From Maribacter aestuarii (lineage in GTDB: Bacteria > Bacteroidota > Bacteroidia > Flavobacteriales > Flavobacteriaceae), in assembly GCF_027474845.2 (NCBI RefSeq), contig NZ_CP107031.2:1316501-1380500 (forward strand): a DNA stretch of 64,000 bases. The letters run 5' to 3'. The position numbers were made by a program, and so were the translations under genes. This document shows, one piece after another, positions 9,042 through 19,119 of the stretch (positions within the stretch are counted from its first letter, which is position 1; the number at the start of each line of letters is the position of its first letter). The notes below the pieces were generated by a model that worked only from the letters and a program-made list of their open reading frames with translations, ran no database searches and had not been told where the DNA came from.

Positions 9042-11475
9042 TTATTCCGTTCTTAAGCTCTTTACAGGGTTTACTATAGCGGCTTTTATACTCTGATAAC
9101 TTACGGTGATTACGGCAACGGCAATCCCTAAAGAAGCCGCAAGCACAAATACCCACCAACCTATTTCTATCCGATATGAAAAATCCTCCAGCCATTTGTT
9201 CATGGCATACCAGCCAATGGGGAGCGAGATGACTATCGAGACAACGACCAACTTGAGAAAATCTACCGTAAGCCTGTACGAAATCTGACTTACGGTAGCC
9301 CCCAATACCTTTCTTACCCCGATTTCTTTTGTGCGTTTTTGAGCATTAAAGGCAGCTAATCCAAATAATCCCAAACAAGCAATAAAAATGGAAAGAACGG
9401 TAAATATGACAAATATCATGCTCAGCCGCTGTTCGGCTTCATACGTAGTATTGAAGGAGTCGTCCATGAACCGATAATTAAACGGTTGCCCTGGGGCAAA
9501 AACATCCCAAACATTCTCGATATCGGCAAGGGTCCTTGTATAATCACCTGTGTTTATTTTTGCCGCCAAAATCCCAGGGGTTTCTCTCCAAAAAAGACCC
9601 AAGGCACTTATGTTTTCCCTTAGGGATTCATAGTGGAAATCTTTTATAACCCCGATAACTTTATGGAACTGTGGTCTTTCTAAATCTATATCTTGAGAGA
9701 TTTGGGTTCCTATAGCCTCTTCGGCGTTCATTCCCAAAACTTTTAAAGTTGCCTCATTAATGATTACCGCCATGGAATCTGTGGCAAATTGTTTATTGAA
9801 ATTACGGCCAGCGATCAGTTCCATATCCAATGTGGTAATATAATCCGGGTCCACGCTCCAAGCCTGCATCTGAATAGCATTTTCTTGGGTCATAGCCCCT
9901 TCCCTAAAATAGGAACTGTTAGACCTTGAGGATGGTGTGGGCAGATAAAAGCTTATCGTAGCGTTTTTAACATCCGCTATCTTTAACACCTCTTCTTTGA
10001 ACGACGATAAATTATCCCCTACCGCAAAAACATCATCTACCAGTACGATTTGACTTTTTGAAAAACCCAAGTCCTTACTCTGTATAAAGTTTAATTGCTG
10101 GAAAACGACCATGGTACTTACGATTAAAAAAATAGATATGGTAAATTGAAAAACAACTAAGGCGTTCCTTATTTTTCCACCTCCTACATTACTTTGCGCC
10201 CCACCTTTAAGAGTTTTTACGGGCCTGAATCTTGACATAAAAAATGCAGGATAACTACCAGAAAATAATGCCAATAAAACAGTGGCTACCATCAATAGAC
10301 CCCAAAATAGCGGATTGAAAAAAGGAATGGACACTGATTTTGCCGATAGCTCATTAAAAAATGGCAGTACCAGAATGGTTATAATAAGTGCAACGGCCAA
10401 AGAAATGAACGAGATCAGACCCGACTCCGTTAAGAACTGCCTGATTAATTCCCTTGTATTAGAACCCAAAGTCTTACGTACGCCAACTTCTTTAGCGCGC
10501 TTTAATGAATAGGCCGTAGAAAGATTCATGAAATTAACACATGCCAGCACTATGAGAAAAAGGCCTATAAAGGAAAGTATGTAAATATTTTGAATACTGC
10601 TGTTCGCACTCATTTCAGCATCCCTATCTGAATACAGATGGATGTCCGTCAATGGCATTGTATGGTATCTTAAATAATTACCGGCTTCTATAAAGGACTT
10701 TTTGGTAATTCCCGGAAAGTGTTGTTGAGCCCATGGTAACATATAGGTATCCAACATTCCGGTCAACGGTTCTTGAAAATCCGCAACATCGGCAGATGGG
10801 ATGAGTTTAACAAATGTGAAATAATTATTGCTTCCCCAATTGACCAATTGGGCATCTGCATAACCAGACATGGCCATAAAGACGGTATGATCCCTCAGAA
10901 AAGAGTTTTTTGGTAAATCATCAATTACTCCTGTAACCGTATAAGTGTCACTATTATTTAACAACATGATCTGCCCAAGAGCGTTTTCAACCCCAAAATG
11001 CTTTTCTGCCGCAGTTTTGGTCAACACCATCGTATTTGGTTGCACCAACGCTTTATTTGCATCGCCTACCAATAAATCGATTCCGAAGAAATCAAACAAC
11101 GTAGAATCCGCAAACGCAACCCTTAGTTCTTTTGTATTGGTTTCTGTTCCCGTTTTTCTGAGCAGTAAACTCCCTCTATCCCGAAACCGCACAGTGGATT
11201 CTACTTGTGAAAAGTCCTGTTGCATGGTGGCCGCCATAGGAGCGGAAGCCTCCGCAGAATCTCATTTCGGCTCCACCAAATTTAATGTCCGTATCTATCC
11301 GATAAATACGCTCGGCATCGGCGAACATTTTATCATAATTCAGCTCATCGTGAATATAAAGTGAAATCAATATTCCCCCGGCCATACCAATGGCCAGTCC
11401 AAAGGTATTTAGGAAAGTAAAAAAGGGTTGCTTTTTGAGACTTCTCCAAGCTATTTTAAGGTGATTTTTAAACAT
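9042..11475 (-). pseudogene. FtsX/MacB-type ABC permease, split by a one-base frameshift
   Basis: The N-terminal part (MFKNHLKIAWRSLKK..., from 11475) reads well to RIDTDIKFGGAEMRF and then runs out of frame. From about 11255 the shifted frame continues with AEASAPMAATMQQDF and stays open to the stop at 9042. Removing one base in the minus-strand run TTCTGCGG (11252-11259) restores a 810-aa protein, the normal family length. The rest is typical: CVNFMNLSTAYSLKRAKEVG, second coupling motif TKEIGVRKVLGAT and tail NPVKSLRTE. An internal ATG at 11237 could only give a form lacking TM1. It is the first gene behind promoter 11524-11539 and enhancer 11592-11630. The break is either a recent inactivation or a sequence error; no slippery heptamer suggests programmed shifting. 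Confidence 0.88.
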
Positions 11476-11523
11476 GATTATTATGATTTTGATTGATGAT
11501 GGCCCTTAACACCTATTTCTAAG

Positions 11524-11539
11524 GACTAATTTTATGCCA
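11524..11539 (-). promoter_or_regulatory. sigma-54-type promoter B (weaker match)
   Basis: The minus strand reads TGGCATAAAATTAGTC: TGGCA in the -24 block and TAG in the -12 block, with the conserved G at the right spacing. Predicted start near 11513; the ATG is at 11475. The first T is exactly 53 bp from the dyad pair at 11592, the same distance as in copy A, which supports the call despite the imperfect -12 block. Confidence 0.6.
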
Positions 11540-11591
11540 TTTATTTATAATATTGATTTTCAAATAGTTACATAATGTAAAGGTTCTAAGC

Positions 11592-11630
11592 TGTAAAATT
11601 TTTAGACAAACGATGTACAATATATTTACA
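11592..11630. promoter_or_regulatory. tandem-dyad enhancer B
   Basis: TGTAAAATTTTTAGACA (11592-11608) and TGTACAATATATTTACA (11614-11630) with a 5-bp spacer repeat the layout of copies A and C. It lies in the 217-bp gap downstream of the 11693-14122 permease and upstream of the frameshifted permease. Confidence 0.75.
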
Positions 11631-11692
11631 AGGACTATTTTAATTTTCAATTGTTACATAACTGATAGTTCAGCGTTCTAACTTAATAGGAA

Positions 11693-14122
11693 CTACTCTG
11701 TCCGAAGACTTTTTACCGGATTGGCAAGTGCCGATTTTACCGATTGAAAACTCACGGTAAGGACCGTAATCAGTAAAGCAAAACCTCCTGCCAAGGCAAA
11801 AACCCACCATTGAATGTCAATGCGATAGGTATAATCTTCTAACCACCTTTGCATAAAGTAATAAGCGATAGGTGATGCAATGAGAAATGCAACGCCCACC
11901 AGTTTAATAAAATCCTTCGTTAAAAGCTGCACAACGGAATTGATACTGGCTCCCAAAACTTTTCGAATCCCTATTTCCTTTTTCTTCTGTTCCGCTACGT
12001 AGGAGACCAAGCCAAAAAGACCCAAGCAACTTATTAGAATTGCCAGAATGGTGAAAACCACTGAGATTTGACCCAATCGTTTTTCTTCGTCATACAGTTT
12101 TACAACCTCTTTATCCACAAACCGATAATCAAAGGGAACATTATTTACCGTGGCCTTCCATTGTCGTTCCAAACCTGATAATAGCTGTTGGTAGTCTGCT
12201 GTCTGCGTCTTAATGAACAACCAGTTAGGCTCATCCTCTTTATAAAGAAATAAAGGTGCTATCTCATTTTTTAAGGATGCAAAATGATAGTCTTTTGCAA
12301 CACCTATAATACGCATTTCATAAGTCTCATCTCCAAAACTCTGTACAAGTCTTGAACTTAAAGCTTCTTCTTCCTTAATATCGAAAACCCGTAATGTCGC
12401 CTCATTTACAATAATTTGATCTGTGGTATCCGCCGGAGTAAAATCCCTTCCTTTCAGCAACGGAATGTTCATTGTTTCAAAATATCCTTCACTTATTCCC
12501 TGACGTTTCACGATTGTAACATTTTCGCGACTCCCTCCAGGTAAATACAGACCATTGTCATTTAGGATGACCTCTGACGGCGCATAATTACCGCTGGACA
12601 CATTGACAACCCCGGGTACGTTCAAAAAGGATGACTTTAGGGATTCGAACTTATTGGAAGCCTCAGCTGTACCTATTCGAAGTGCCAATAGATTTTCCTT
12701 TTGAAAACCTAAATCCTTGTTTTGAGCAAACCGGAATTGCTGTGTTACAATAATTACCGTAGCTACAAGACTAATGGAGACCACAAATTGAAATACCACC
12801 AAAACCTTTCTAAAAGTACCATTACCCGACTGTAAAATTGTAGAGCTTTTTAAGGCTTTAATCGGTTTAATCGAGGAAAGGATTATGGCTGGGTAAATAC
12901 CCGAAACCAGACCTGTAATGGTACCTAAACCAAATAATATGAAAATGATACGCCAATTAAATAAATCCTGTAGCACTAAACTTGCATTCGTGAGTTCATT
13001 GACTACTGGAAGTAGAAGAATGGTAATGGGAATGCTTATCAGCATCGCAAAAAGTGATAAAAGTAAAGACTCCCCTAGAAATTGCCTTATCAGGATGTTT
13101 TTTCCTGCGCCCACTACCTTACGCACTCCTATTTCCTTGGCCCTTTTACTTGCCCTCGCCGTACTAAGATTAATGAAGTTTATACAAGCGACAAGTTGAA
13201 TAAAAAATGCCAATGTAAGTAAGAAATAAAGATATTTGATATTGGAAACTTCATGAATTTGATTTTCCCGTCCTTCTGAATATAAATGGATATCCGAAAC
13301 TTTCTGCAACACCAGAACCTTATTGTCCATTCCCGCATCCTTGAGATCTTTGGCCCCTCTTTCTTGTATAAAGGTTGGCAACTTACGCTGTAATCCTTGG
13401 GCATTGCTATTGGGTTGCAGCTTTATATAACTATACACAAAATTGTTCGTTGCAAAGCTTGCAAAGTTTTGAACAAAAGTTCCCATACCGGGAGTGCTCA
13501 TGCTTACAATATAATTTGGGTCCAAGTGAGATTTTTCAAAAGACTCATCAAAAACCCCCTTTACCGTTAAGGTTTGTGCGTCCGCCCCGCTTCCCCATGT
13601 TACATTTTTGCCCAAAGCCTTCTGACGGCCAAATAGTTTATTTGCCAAAGATGAAGAAAGTACCAAGGCATTGGGTTCGTTCAATGCAGTCTCCGGTCTA
13701 CCTTCTAAAAATTTATAATTAAATATCTTGAAAAAAGTAGAATCCGCCATATAGACTCGAGGCTCATAGTAAGCATCCTCACTGTTGGCCGCCCCTATTA
13801 AATTGCTAGTAAAAACATCCGTTAAAACTACACGCGTTGCTTCCTGGACTTCCGGAAAATCTTCTTTTAATGCAAAAGCTGTGGGAGGTGATGCAGCGGC
13901 GGTATTCCAACTTGCTTTACCATCTCTTTCTATAATTGTTTCCACTCTATAGATAGTATCTGCATTTTCATGTTGCGTATCATAACCGAATTGAGCAAAG
14001 ACGTACAGGACAATGGCAAGACAACTTACCGTGCCTATAGTAAGACCTAGCAAATTTATAATGGTCTGCTGTTTATTCTTGAGAAGGTTTCTCCAAGCGA
14101 TTTTTATATATTGTTTTATCAT
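11693..14122 (-). CDS. FtsX/MacB-type ABC permease
   Basis: At 809 aa this is the longest intact permease of the array. It starts MIKQYIKIAWRNLLKNK, with TM1 near 22-45, and carries CINFINLSTARASKRAKEIG leading into the coupling helix GVRKVVGAG, then a second module with KKKEIGIRKVLGAS and the tail NPVKSLRTE. The periplasmic segment ending in DIHLYSEGRENQ links it with the 9042-11475 and 14197-16596 permeases. It is the last gene of the transcript that begins with TolC at 22520; a 217-bp regulatory gap follows. Periplasmic domains of this family contact substrate or adaptor; which of these it does is not visible. Confidence 0.9.
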   Translation of the reverse strand: MIKQYIKIAWRNLLKNKQQTIINLLGLTIGTVSCLAIVLYVFAQFGYDTQHENADTIYRVETIIERDGKASWNTAAASPPTAFALKEDFPEVQEATRVVLTDVFTSNLIGAANSEDAYYEPRVYMADSTFFKIFNYKFLEGRPETALNEPNALVLSSSLANKLFGRQKALGKNVTWGSGADAQTLTVKGVFDESFEKSHLDPNYIVSMSTPGMGTFVQNFASFATNNFVYSYIKLQPNSNAQGLQRKLPTFIQERGAKDLKDAGMDNKVLVLQKVSDIHLYSEGRENQIHEVSNIKYLYFLLTLAFFIQLVACINFINLSTARASKRAKEIGVRKVVGAGKNILIRQFLGESLLLSLFAMLISIPITILLLPVVNELTNASLVLQDLFNWRIIFILFGLGTITGLVSGIYPAIILSSIKPIKALKSSTILQSGNGTFRKVLVVFQFVVSISLVATVIIVTQQFRFAQNKDLGFQKENLLALRIGTAEASNKFESLKSSFLNVPGVVNVSSGNYAPSEVILNDNGLYLPGGSRENVTIVKRQGISEGYFETMNIPLLKGRDFTPADTTDQIIVNEATLRVFDIKEEEALSSRLVQSFGDETYEMRIIGVAKDYHFASLKNEIAPLFLYKEDEPNWLFIKTQTADYQQLLSGLERQWKATVNNVPFDYRFVDKEVVKLYDEEKRLGQISVVFTILAILISCLGLFGLVSYVAEQKKKEIGIRKVLGASINSVVQLLTKDFIKLVGVAFLIASPIAYYFMQRWLEDYTYRIDIQWWVFALAGGFALLITVLTVSFQSVKSALANPVKSLRTE

Positions 14123-14158
14123 GATTGATTGTTTTTTGATTGATACTTCAACTGTAAT

Positions 14159-14178
14159 TTCGACTTCGCTGAGTGACT
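14159..14178. repeat. degenerate dispersed repeat between permease genes
   Basis: TTCGACTTCGCTGAGTGACT resembles the 9011-9033 repeat and lies in the 74-bp gap between two permease genes. Confidence 0.4.
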
Positions 14179-14196
14179 ACACTCAATACAAGTTAT

Positions 14197-16596
14197 TTAT
14201 TCTGACCGTAAGCTTTTTACCGGATTTGTTCTTGCCGCCTTTACCGCGTGAAAACTTACAGTAGCTACTGCTATGGCCAAAGCAATACCTCCAGACATTG
14301 CAAAGACCCACCAACTTATATCAATTTGATACGCATAATCACTTAACCACTTGTTCATGGCATACCAAGAAAAGGGGGTGGCAATGAAAATGGCGATTAG
14401 TACAAGTTTCATAAAATCCTTGGATAAAAGCATTACGATGCTCGTAACCTCCGCTCCTAAAACTTTACGTACACCTATCTCCTTGGTCCTTTGTACGGCA
14501 CTATAGGTAGCCAATCCTAGCAACCCTAAACAAGCGATTAAAATGGCAAGGAACGAAAAGATAGTAAAGAGGTTTTTAAACTTGAAATCGGCTTCATACT
14601 GTTCATTGAAAGATTCATCCAGGAAGCTATAAAGGAACGGGCGATGAGGCGCAAGTTCTACCCATTTTTGCTCAACATTGGTAATCGCTTGCTTTAAATC
14701 GGATGATTTGATCTTTAAGGAAAGGTATTTGCCATACTGTGAATAACGTAGCGCTAACGGGGCTACTGTTTGATGCAGGGACAAGTAATTAAAATCTTTT
14801 ACCACTCCCACAATGGTTCCTTCCCGTCCCCATTGTTCAAAGCGTTTTCCTATAATATCCGATGCATTCGCGTATCCAAAACTCCTTGCAGCTGATTCAT
14901 TAACGACCATTGCCTGGGTAGAGTCCGTTGCAAATTCCCTAGAGTAAGGTCTACCCGCAACCACCTCTATTTCGTAATGCGGTATAAAGTCGAAATCAAT
15001 CTCATATAGAAAAGGTTCAAAATTTTCCATTTGACCTTCATTTGTTTCTACGCTGGTTCCCGCGGCGGGAAAATGACTTCCAGGTACCGTTCGTGAACCA
15101 GCAACTGAAACCACCTCTGGCAGCGTCATGAATTCGCTTTTAATGGTCTCCATATTGTCCAGTACCTCGCCGTCCCAGTTAAAATCAATAACCAATTGCT
15201 GCTCCCGGTCAAAGCCCAAATTTTTATCCAACATAAAGCCTAATTGAAAGTATACGATTACCGTGCTTGCAATCAACGCTATGGAAAGACTGAATTGAAA
15301 TATGACCAATCCCTTTCGAAGTCTGTTCCCGTTCTGGGAACTTCTAAAGACACCTTTTAATACGCTTGAAGGCCTGAAACTTGATAGCACAAAGGCAGGG
15401 TAACTCCCTGATAACAAACCTAAAACCAATGCCGTGCCGACATAGGTAAAGACTGTGAAGCTATTGAAAAGTTCCCCTGTCAAAAATGGCTTTCCTGTGA
15501 TTTCGCGCATTGCGGGAAGGCAAAGCATGACAAGTCCTAATCCCAATAGCGATGCCAAAAGAACCATAATCATGGACTCTCCCAGAAATTGATATATCAA
15601 TCCCTTCTTATTGGCTCCTATCACCTTTCGAATACCCACTTCCTTGGCCCTTTCCAAAGATCGGGCTGTAGCCAAGTTCATAAAATTGATACTTGCTATG
15701 ATTAAAATAAACAGGCCAATAATCGAAAAAATATAAATGTTGGAGAGACTTCCAGTTATACCAGGTTGCCTTGCCGCTTTCGATTGTAGATACGCTGAAC
15801 TTAGGGGCTCAAAAGAAAGGTCATAGTAATATTCTGCATCTTCCGCTGGGCGGTTCCTTTTAAGGAATGCTGGCATTTTTGCCTGAAAAGCGGCTTGATC
15901 AAAATTCTCGTCGACCAAAAAGTAGGTATAAAAATCTACGTAGCCCCAAGAGTCAAAAATATTTGGCCTAGTCTGGTAAAACGAACTCATAGACATAAGC
16001 ACATCAAAAGAAAAGTGTGAATTGGAAGGCACATCTTTCATTACCCCGGTAACCGTGTAAATACCATCATTTGCTCTTCCGCCTACACCATCAATAGTTT
16101 TACCCATGGGATCCTCATCTCCGAAATATTTCTTGGCGGTACTTTCTGTCAAAACAATGGAATAAGGAGCTTCCAAGGCAGTTTTAGGGTTGCCGGATAG
16201 CAGAGGCCATGTGAATACATCAAACGCACTGGGGTCCATATAAAAGCAATTGCTTTCCTGGAAAGAACGATTATTGTATTCCAACAAAATATCAGACCGA
16301 CCAGAGAATTGTACTTTCTCTAATACTTCTGGAAAATCCGCTTTTAAGGCTGGCCCGACCGGTGCATTACCCCATATCCATCTATCTTCCAAATTATCGG
16401 GACTACCATGGTGCACCACCCTATAAATTCGATTTCCTTTTTCATGATAGCTATCATAGGAAAGTTCATTCTTAATGAACATTGCAATCAATAAAAAGCA
16501 GGTCATGCCTATGGCCAGACCACCAATATTAATTGCGGAATACCCTTTGTTTTTAAGAAGGTTTCGCCACGCGATCTTGATATAGTTTTTTAACAT
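14197..16596 (-). CDS. FtsX/MacB-type ABC permease
   Basis: A 799-aa permease with the double FtsX module. It begins MLKNYIKIAWRNLLKNKGYS. TM1 is about 21-43, and the second membrane block begins at SNIYIFSIIGLFILIIA (about 286-302), leading into INFMNLATARSLERAKEVG and the coupling helix IRKVIGANKKG. The C-terminal coupling motif is TKEIGVRKVLGAE and the tail NPVKSLRSE, the only one of the seven with Ser-Glu in place of Thr-Glu. It is preceded and followed by permeases with gaps of 56 and 74 bp, both holding short dispersed repeats. It should form a homo- or heterodimer with neighbouring permeases and use the 19120-19815 ATPase (inference). Confidence 0.9.
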   Translation of the reverse strand: MLKNYIKIAWRNLLKNKGYSAINIGGLAIGMTCFLLIAMFIKNELSYDSYHEKGNRIYRVVHHGSPDNLEDRWIWGNAPVGPALKADFPEVLEKVQFSGRSDILLEYNNRSFQESNCFYMDPSAFDVFTWPLLSGNPKTALEAPYSIVLTESTAKKYFGDEDPMGKTIDGVGGRANDGIYTVTGVMKDVPSNSHFSFDVLMSMSSFYQTRPNIFDSWGYVDFYTYFLVDENFDQAAFQAKMPAFLKRNRPAEDAEYYYDLSFEPLSSAYLQSKAARQPGITGSLSNIYIFSIIGLFILIIASINFMNLATARSLERAKEVGIRKVIGANKKGLIYQFLGESMIMVLLASLLGLGLVMLCLPAMREITGKPFLTGELFNSFTVFTYVGTALVLGLLSGSYPAFVLSSFRPSSVLKGVFRSSQNGNRLRKGLVIFQFSLSIALIASTVIVYFQLGFMLDKNLGFDREQQLVIDFNWDGEVLDNMETIKSEFMTLPEVVSVAGSRTVPGSHFPAAGTSVETNEGQMENFEPFLYEIDFDFIPHYEIEVVAGRPYSREFATDSTQAMVVNESAARSFGYANASDIIGKRFEQWGREGTIVGVVKDFNYLSLHQTVAPLALRYSQYGKYLSLKIKSSDLKQAITNVEQKWVELAPHRPFLYSFLDESFNEQYEADFKFKNLFTIFSFLAILIACLGLLGLATYSAVQRTKEIGVRKVLGAEVTSIVMLLSKDFMKLVLIAIFIATPFSWYAMNKWLSDYAYQIDISWWVFAMSGGIALAIAVATVSFHAVKAARTNPVKSLRSE

Positions 16597-16615
16597 GATT
16601 CTCGTTTTTCTTGTA

Positions 16616-16630
16616 CTGAAATTGATTCAG
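16616..16630. repeat. short inverted repeat CTGAA-N5-TTCAG
   Basis: CTGAAATTGATTCAG lies in the gap between two permease genes. The same 5-5-5 inverted repeat occurs at 19049-19067 and 26642-26656, so it is a dispersed element rather than a local operator. Confidence 0.5.
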
Positions 16631-16652
16631 CGTCCTAGTTGTATTTCCTAAT

Positions 16653-19004
16653 TCATTCCGTTCGTAAGCTTTTTACGGGGTTGGCATTGGCCGCTTTGAT
16701 AGCTTGAAAACTAACCGTTAATAGTGCTATAGTAATAGCAACAGCTCCGGCAATAACAAATACCAACCAATTAATTTCAATACGATAAGCAAAACTTTCC
16801 AACCAATTTTGCATGGCATACCATGCCAATGGAATAGCAATTAAAATGGAAATAAATACTAATTTCATGAAATCTTTTGAAAGTAGGTTCACAATGCCAG
16901 AAACGCTGGCTCCCAATACCTTTCTTACGCCAATTTCCTTTCTACGTTGCTCTGCTGTAAATATTGAGAGGCCAAATAGCCCTAGACATGAAATAATTAC
17001 GGCCAGCACGGCAAATATTTTTGAAAGGTTGCCCATAAGTTTTTCACTTCTGAACATGGCGTTAAAAGCGTCATCAACAAATTCGTATTCAAAAGGAAAT
17101 GCAGGGTTATATTTTTTCATCACTACCTCCATCGTAGCCAATATTTCGGTCATTGGTATGCCGGATTTACCTTTAACGTACATGTAATTTGCATAATCGG
17201 GATTATTAAAAAACAATACCGGTTCGGCACTACCGTACAGATTACCGAATAAGTAATTTTTAACCACACCGATAATGTTGTAGGTTTCGCCCCTAATAAT
17301 CGTCTTGTCAACCGCAGTTCCTTCACCCATCATTTTAGCTAGTGACTCAGAAACCAGAACATTTGTGCTATCGGCGGCAACATTATCACCAAAATTTCTG
17401 CCTTCAACTAATGTCATTCCGGCGGTTTCCAAAAAAGACGGAGTTATGTGTCTAAAGGAAATAAGTACATCTTCCGTGTCGGTGCCGCCCTTCCATTGAA
17501 AACCTGAACCATTATTACCACCGTAAAGGACTTGGGAATTGTTTAGGCCCACATTCTCAACCATTCCCGATGCAATCATATCTTGCCTGATGGGATTGAA
17601 ATTTTTGACCATATCCCCGTTAACATTCATCTTAATGAGGTTCTCTTTCTGGTATCCCAAATCACGCCCCTTAACATGTTGTACCTGTTGGTAAACAATA
17701 ATTGTACTGATAATAAAGATTATAGAAACTGCAAATTGCGTAACTACGAGTACTTTTCGTATTAGGCTTGCACTTCCTTCTTTAGCCTTTATACCTTTGA
17801 TAACTTCCACAGGTTTGAAGGAGGATAGATAGAAAGCAGGATACCAACCTGCTAAAAGTCCACAAATGATGGTAATACCCAAAAGGGAAAGTAGATGCAA
17901 AGGCGAGAAAAGCCCAAGCTCTATCTGCTTTTCTACAAGTAGGTTGAACTCTGGTAACAATAGCAATAATAATAAAACACTAACGATGGAAGCGAGAGTT
18001 GCCGTAATAAGGGCTTCAGCCATAAACAGTGAAACCAATCTTCTTTTACCCGAACCTAGCACTTTGCGTACTCCAACTTCTTTGGCTCGTTTTTCGCTTC
18101 TTGCCGTGGAAAGGTTCATGAAATTAATACAGGCAATAAATAAGATTATAAATGCGATAAGCGCAAATAACCTCACATAAACGATTTGACCGCCCACCTT
18201 TTTCCCACCTTCAAAATGGGATCTCAGGTGCCAGTCTTTCATTGGGTGCAGAAAAGCGTAAGTCTCTGGGTTTCCAGTTATAGAGGGAAGTATTTTTTGA
18301 ACTTTAGCATCAACTATCTTAAAATCAGCTCTTGGAGCCAGTTCTACAAAAGTGTCCGTAAACTTACTACCGTAATCTTGCATCCATTCTACACCGGCCG
18401 AGTAGCGTTCGAACGGAGCCAACCATTCAAATCCAAAACTTACGTTTGCGGGTAGGTCTTGAACAACTCCGGTAATAACATAATTATCGACATTATTTAC
18501 TCTCAGAACCTTATTCAAAACAGGAGTATTCTCGCCGAATAAATCCGATACAGTTTTTTGGGTCAGTACTATGGCATCAGGTCTTTCAAAAGCGGTTTTA
18601 GAACTTCCTTCTATGAATTGTAGACTAAAAATCTCAAAAAAATCAGCATCGGCAAATCTTCCCTGTCTGTTAATTCCATTATCGCCTTCCGTAAAGAGTA
18701 AGTTTTCCGAGGATGTTGCCACTGCCCTGACAATTTCAGGTATTTCCTCTTTTAGGTCTCGGGCCAATAGCATTGGTGTTGAATAAAAAGTACTCCATTC
18801 CCCTTCATATTTTTGATTTGTAGGCACGTAGTATATCAAATCTTGTTTTGGAAAAGTACTGTCAAAGTTCACTTCATCTTCAACCCAAAGAAATATCAAA
18901 CTAGCACAGGTAATTCCAATGGCCAGTCCAAAAATATTAAGAGCACTATAACCTTTGTTCTTCCAGAGACTTCTCCACGCTATTTTGATATAGTTGTTAA
19001 ACAT
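16653..19004 (-). CDS. FtsX/MacB-type ABC permease
   Basis: At 783 aa this is the shortest of the array's permeases. It starts MFNNYIKIAWRSLWKNKGYS with TM1 near 21-42. The motif INFMNLSTARSEKRAKEVG precedes the coupling helix VRKVLGSGKRR, and the second module has RRKEIGVRKVLGAS and the tail NPVKSLRTE. The segment DWHLRSHFEGGKKVGG makes it the nearest relative of the 6594-8993 permease. It is the first permease after the canonical ATPase (19120-19815), 115 bp downstream of it, so it is the best candidate for that ATPase's primary partner. The gap holds a dispersed inverted repeat. Confidence 0.9.
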   Translation of the reverse strand: MFNNYIKIAWRSLWKNKGYSALNIFGLAIGITCASLIFLWVEDEVNFDSTFPKQDLIYYVPTNQKYEGEWSTFYSTPMLLARDLKEEIPEIVRAVATSSENLLFTEGDNGINRQGRFADADFFEIFSLQFIEGSSKTAFERPDAIVLTQKTVSDLFGENTPVLNKVLRVNNVDNYVITGVVQDLPANVSFGFEWLAPFERYSAGVEWMQDYGSKFTDTFVELAPRADFKIVDAKVQKILPSITGNPETYAFLHPMKDWHLRSHFEGGKKVGGQIVYVRLFALIAFIILFIACINFMNLSTARSEKRAKEVGVRKVLGSGKRRLVSLFMAEALITATLASIVSVLLLLLLLPEFNLLVEKQIELGLFSPLHLLSLLGITIICGLLAGWYPAFYLSSFKPVEVIKGIKAKEGSASLIRKVLVVTQFAVSIIFIISTIIVYQQVQHVKGRDLGYQKENLIKMNVNGDMVKNFNPIRQDMIASGMVENVGLNNSQVLYGGNNGSGFQWKGGTDTEDVLISFRHITPSFLETAGMTLVEGRNFGDNVAADSTNVLVSESLAKMMGEGTAVDKTIIRGETYNIIGVVKNYLFGNLYGSAEPVLFFNNPDYANYMYVKGKSGIPMTEILATMEVVMKKYNPAFPFEYEFVDDAFNAMFRSEKLMGNLSKIFAVLAVIISCLGLFGLSIFTAEQRRKEIGVRKVLGASVSGIVNLLSKDFMKLVFISILIAIPLAWYAMQNWLESFAYRIEINWLVFVIAGAVAITIALLTVSFQAIKAANANPVKSLRTE

Positions 19005-19048
19005 GACTGTTCTAATTTTTTGGTCGATTAATTTGGTTGGCTATTTAA

Positions 19049-19067
19049 TGCTGAAACCAGTTCAGCA
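19049..19067. repeat. short inverted repeat TGCTGAA-N5-TTCAGCA
   Basis: A perfect 7-bp arm inverted repeat between the ATPase gene and the first permease, of the same family as 16616-16630 and 26642-26656. In RNA it can form a small hairpin within the transcript. Confidence 0.55.
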
Positions 19068-19119
19068 TCAATTGATGAATAAACTCCTACTGAGCAATTT
19101 GGCAACATGAATTGGCTGA

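Noticed and set aside
8986-9195. 69-aa minus-strand ORF in the gap between permeases
   Set aside because: Shadow of the permease plus the PVLSEVEA translation product of a dispersed repeat; no start or family resemblance.
11240-11270. Programmed ribosomal frameshift in the permease gene
   Set aside because: No slippery heptamer, no evident downstream pseudoknot, and six intact paralogues need no shift.
11176-11475. Separate 99-aa gene upstream of a 731-aa permease
   Set aside because: Its first 75 or so residues are the missing N-terminus of the permease; the last 25 are out-of-frame translation after the one-base break.
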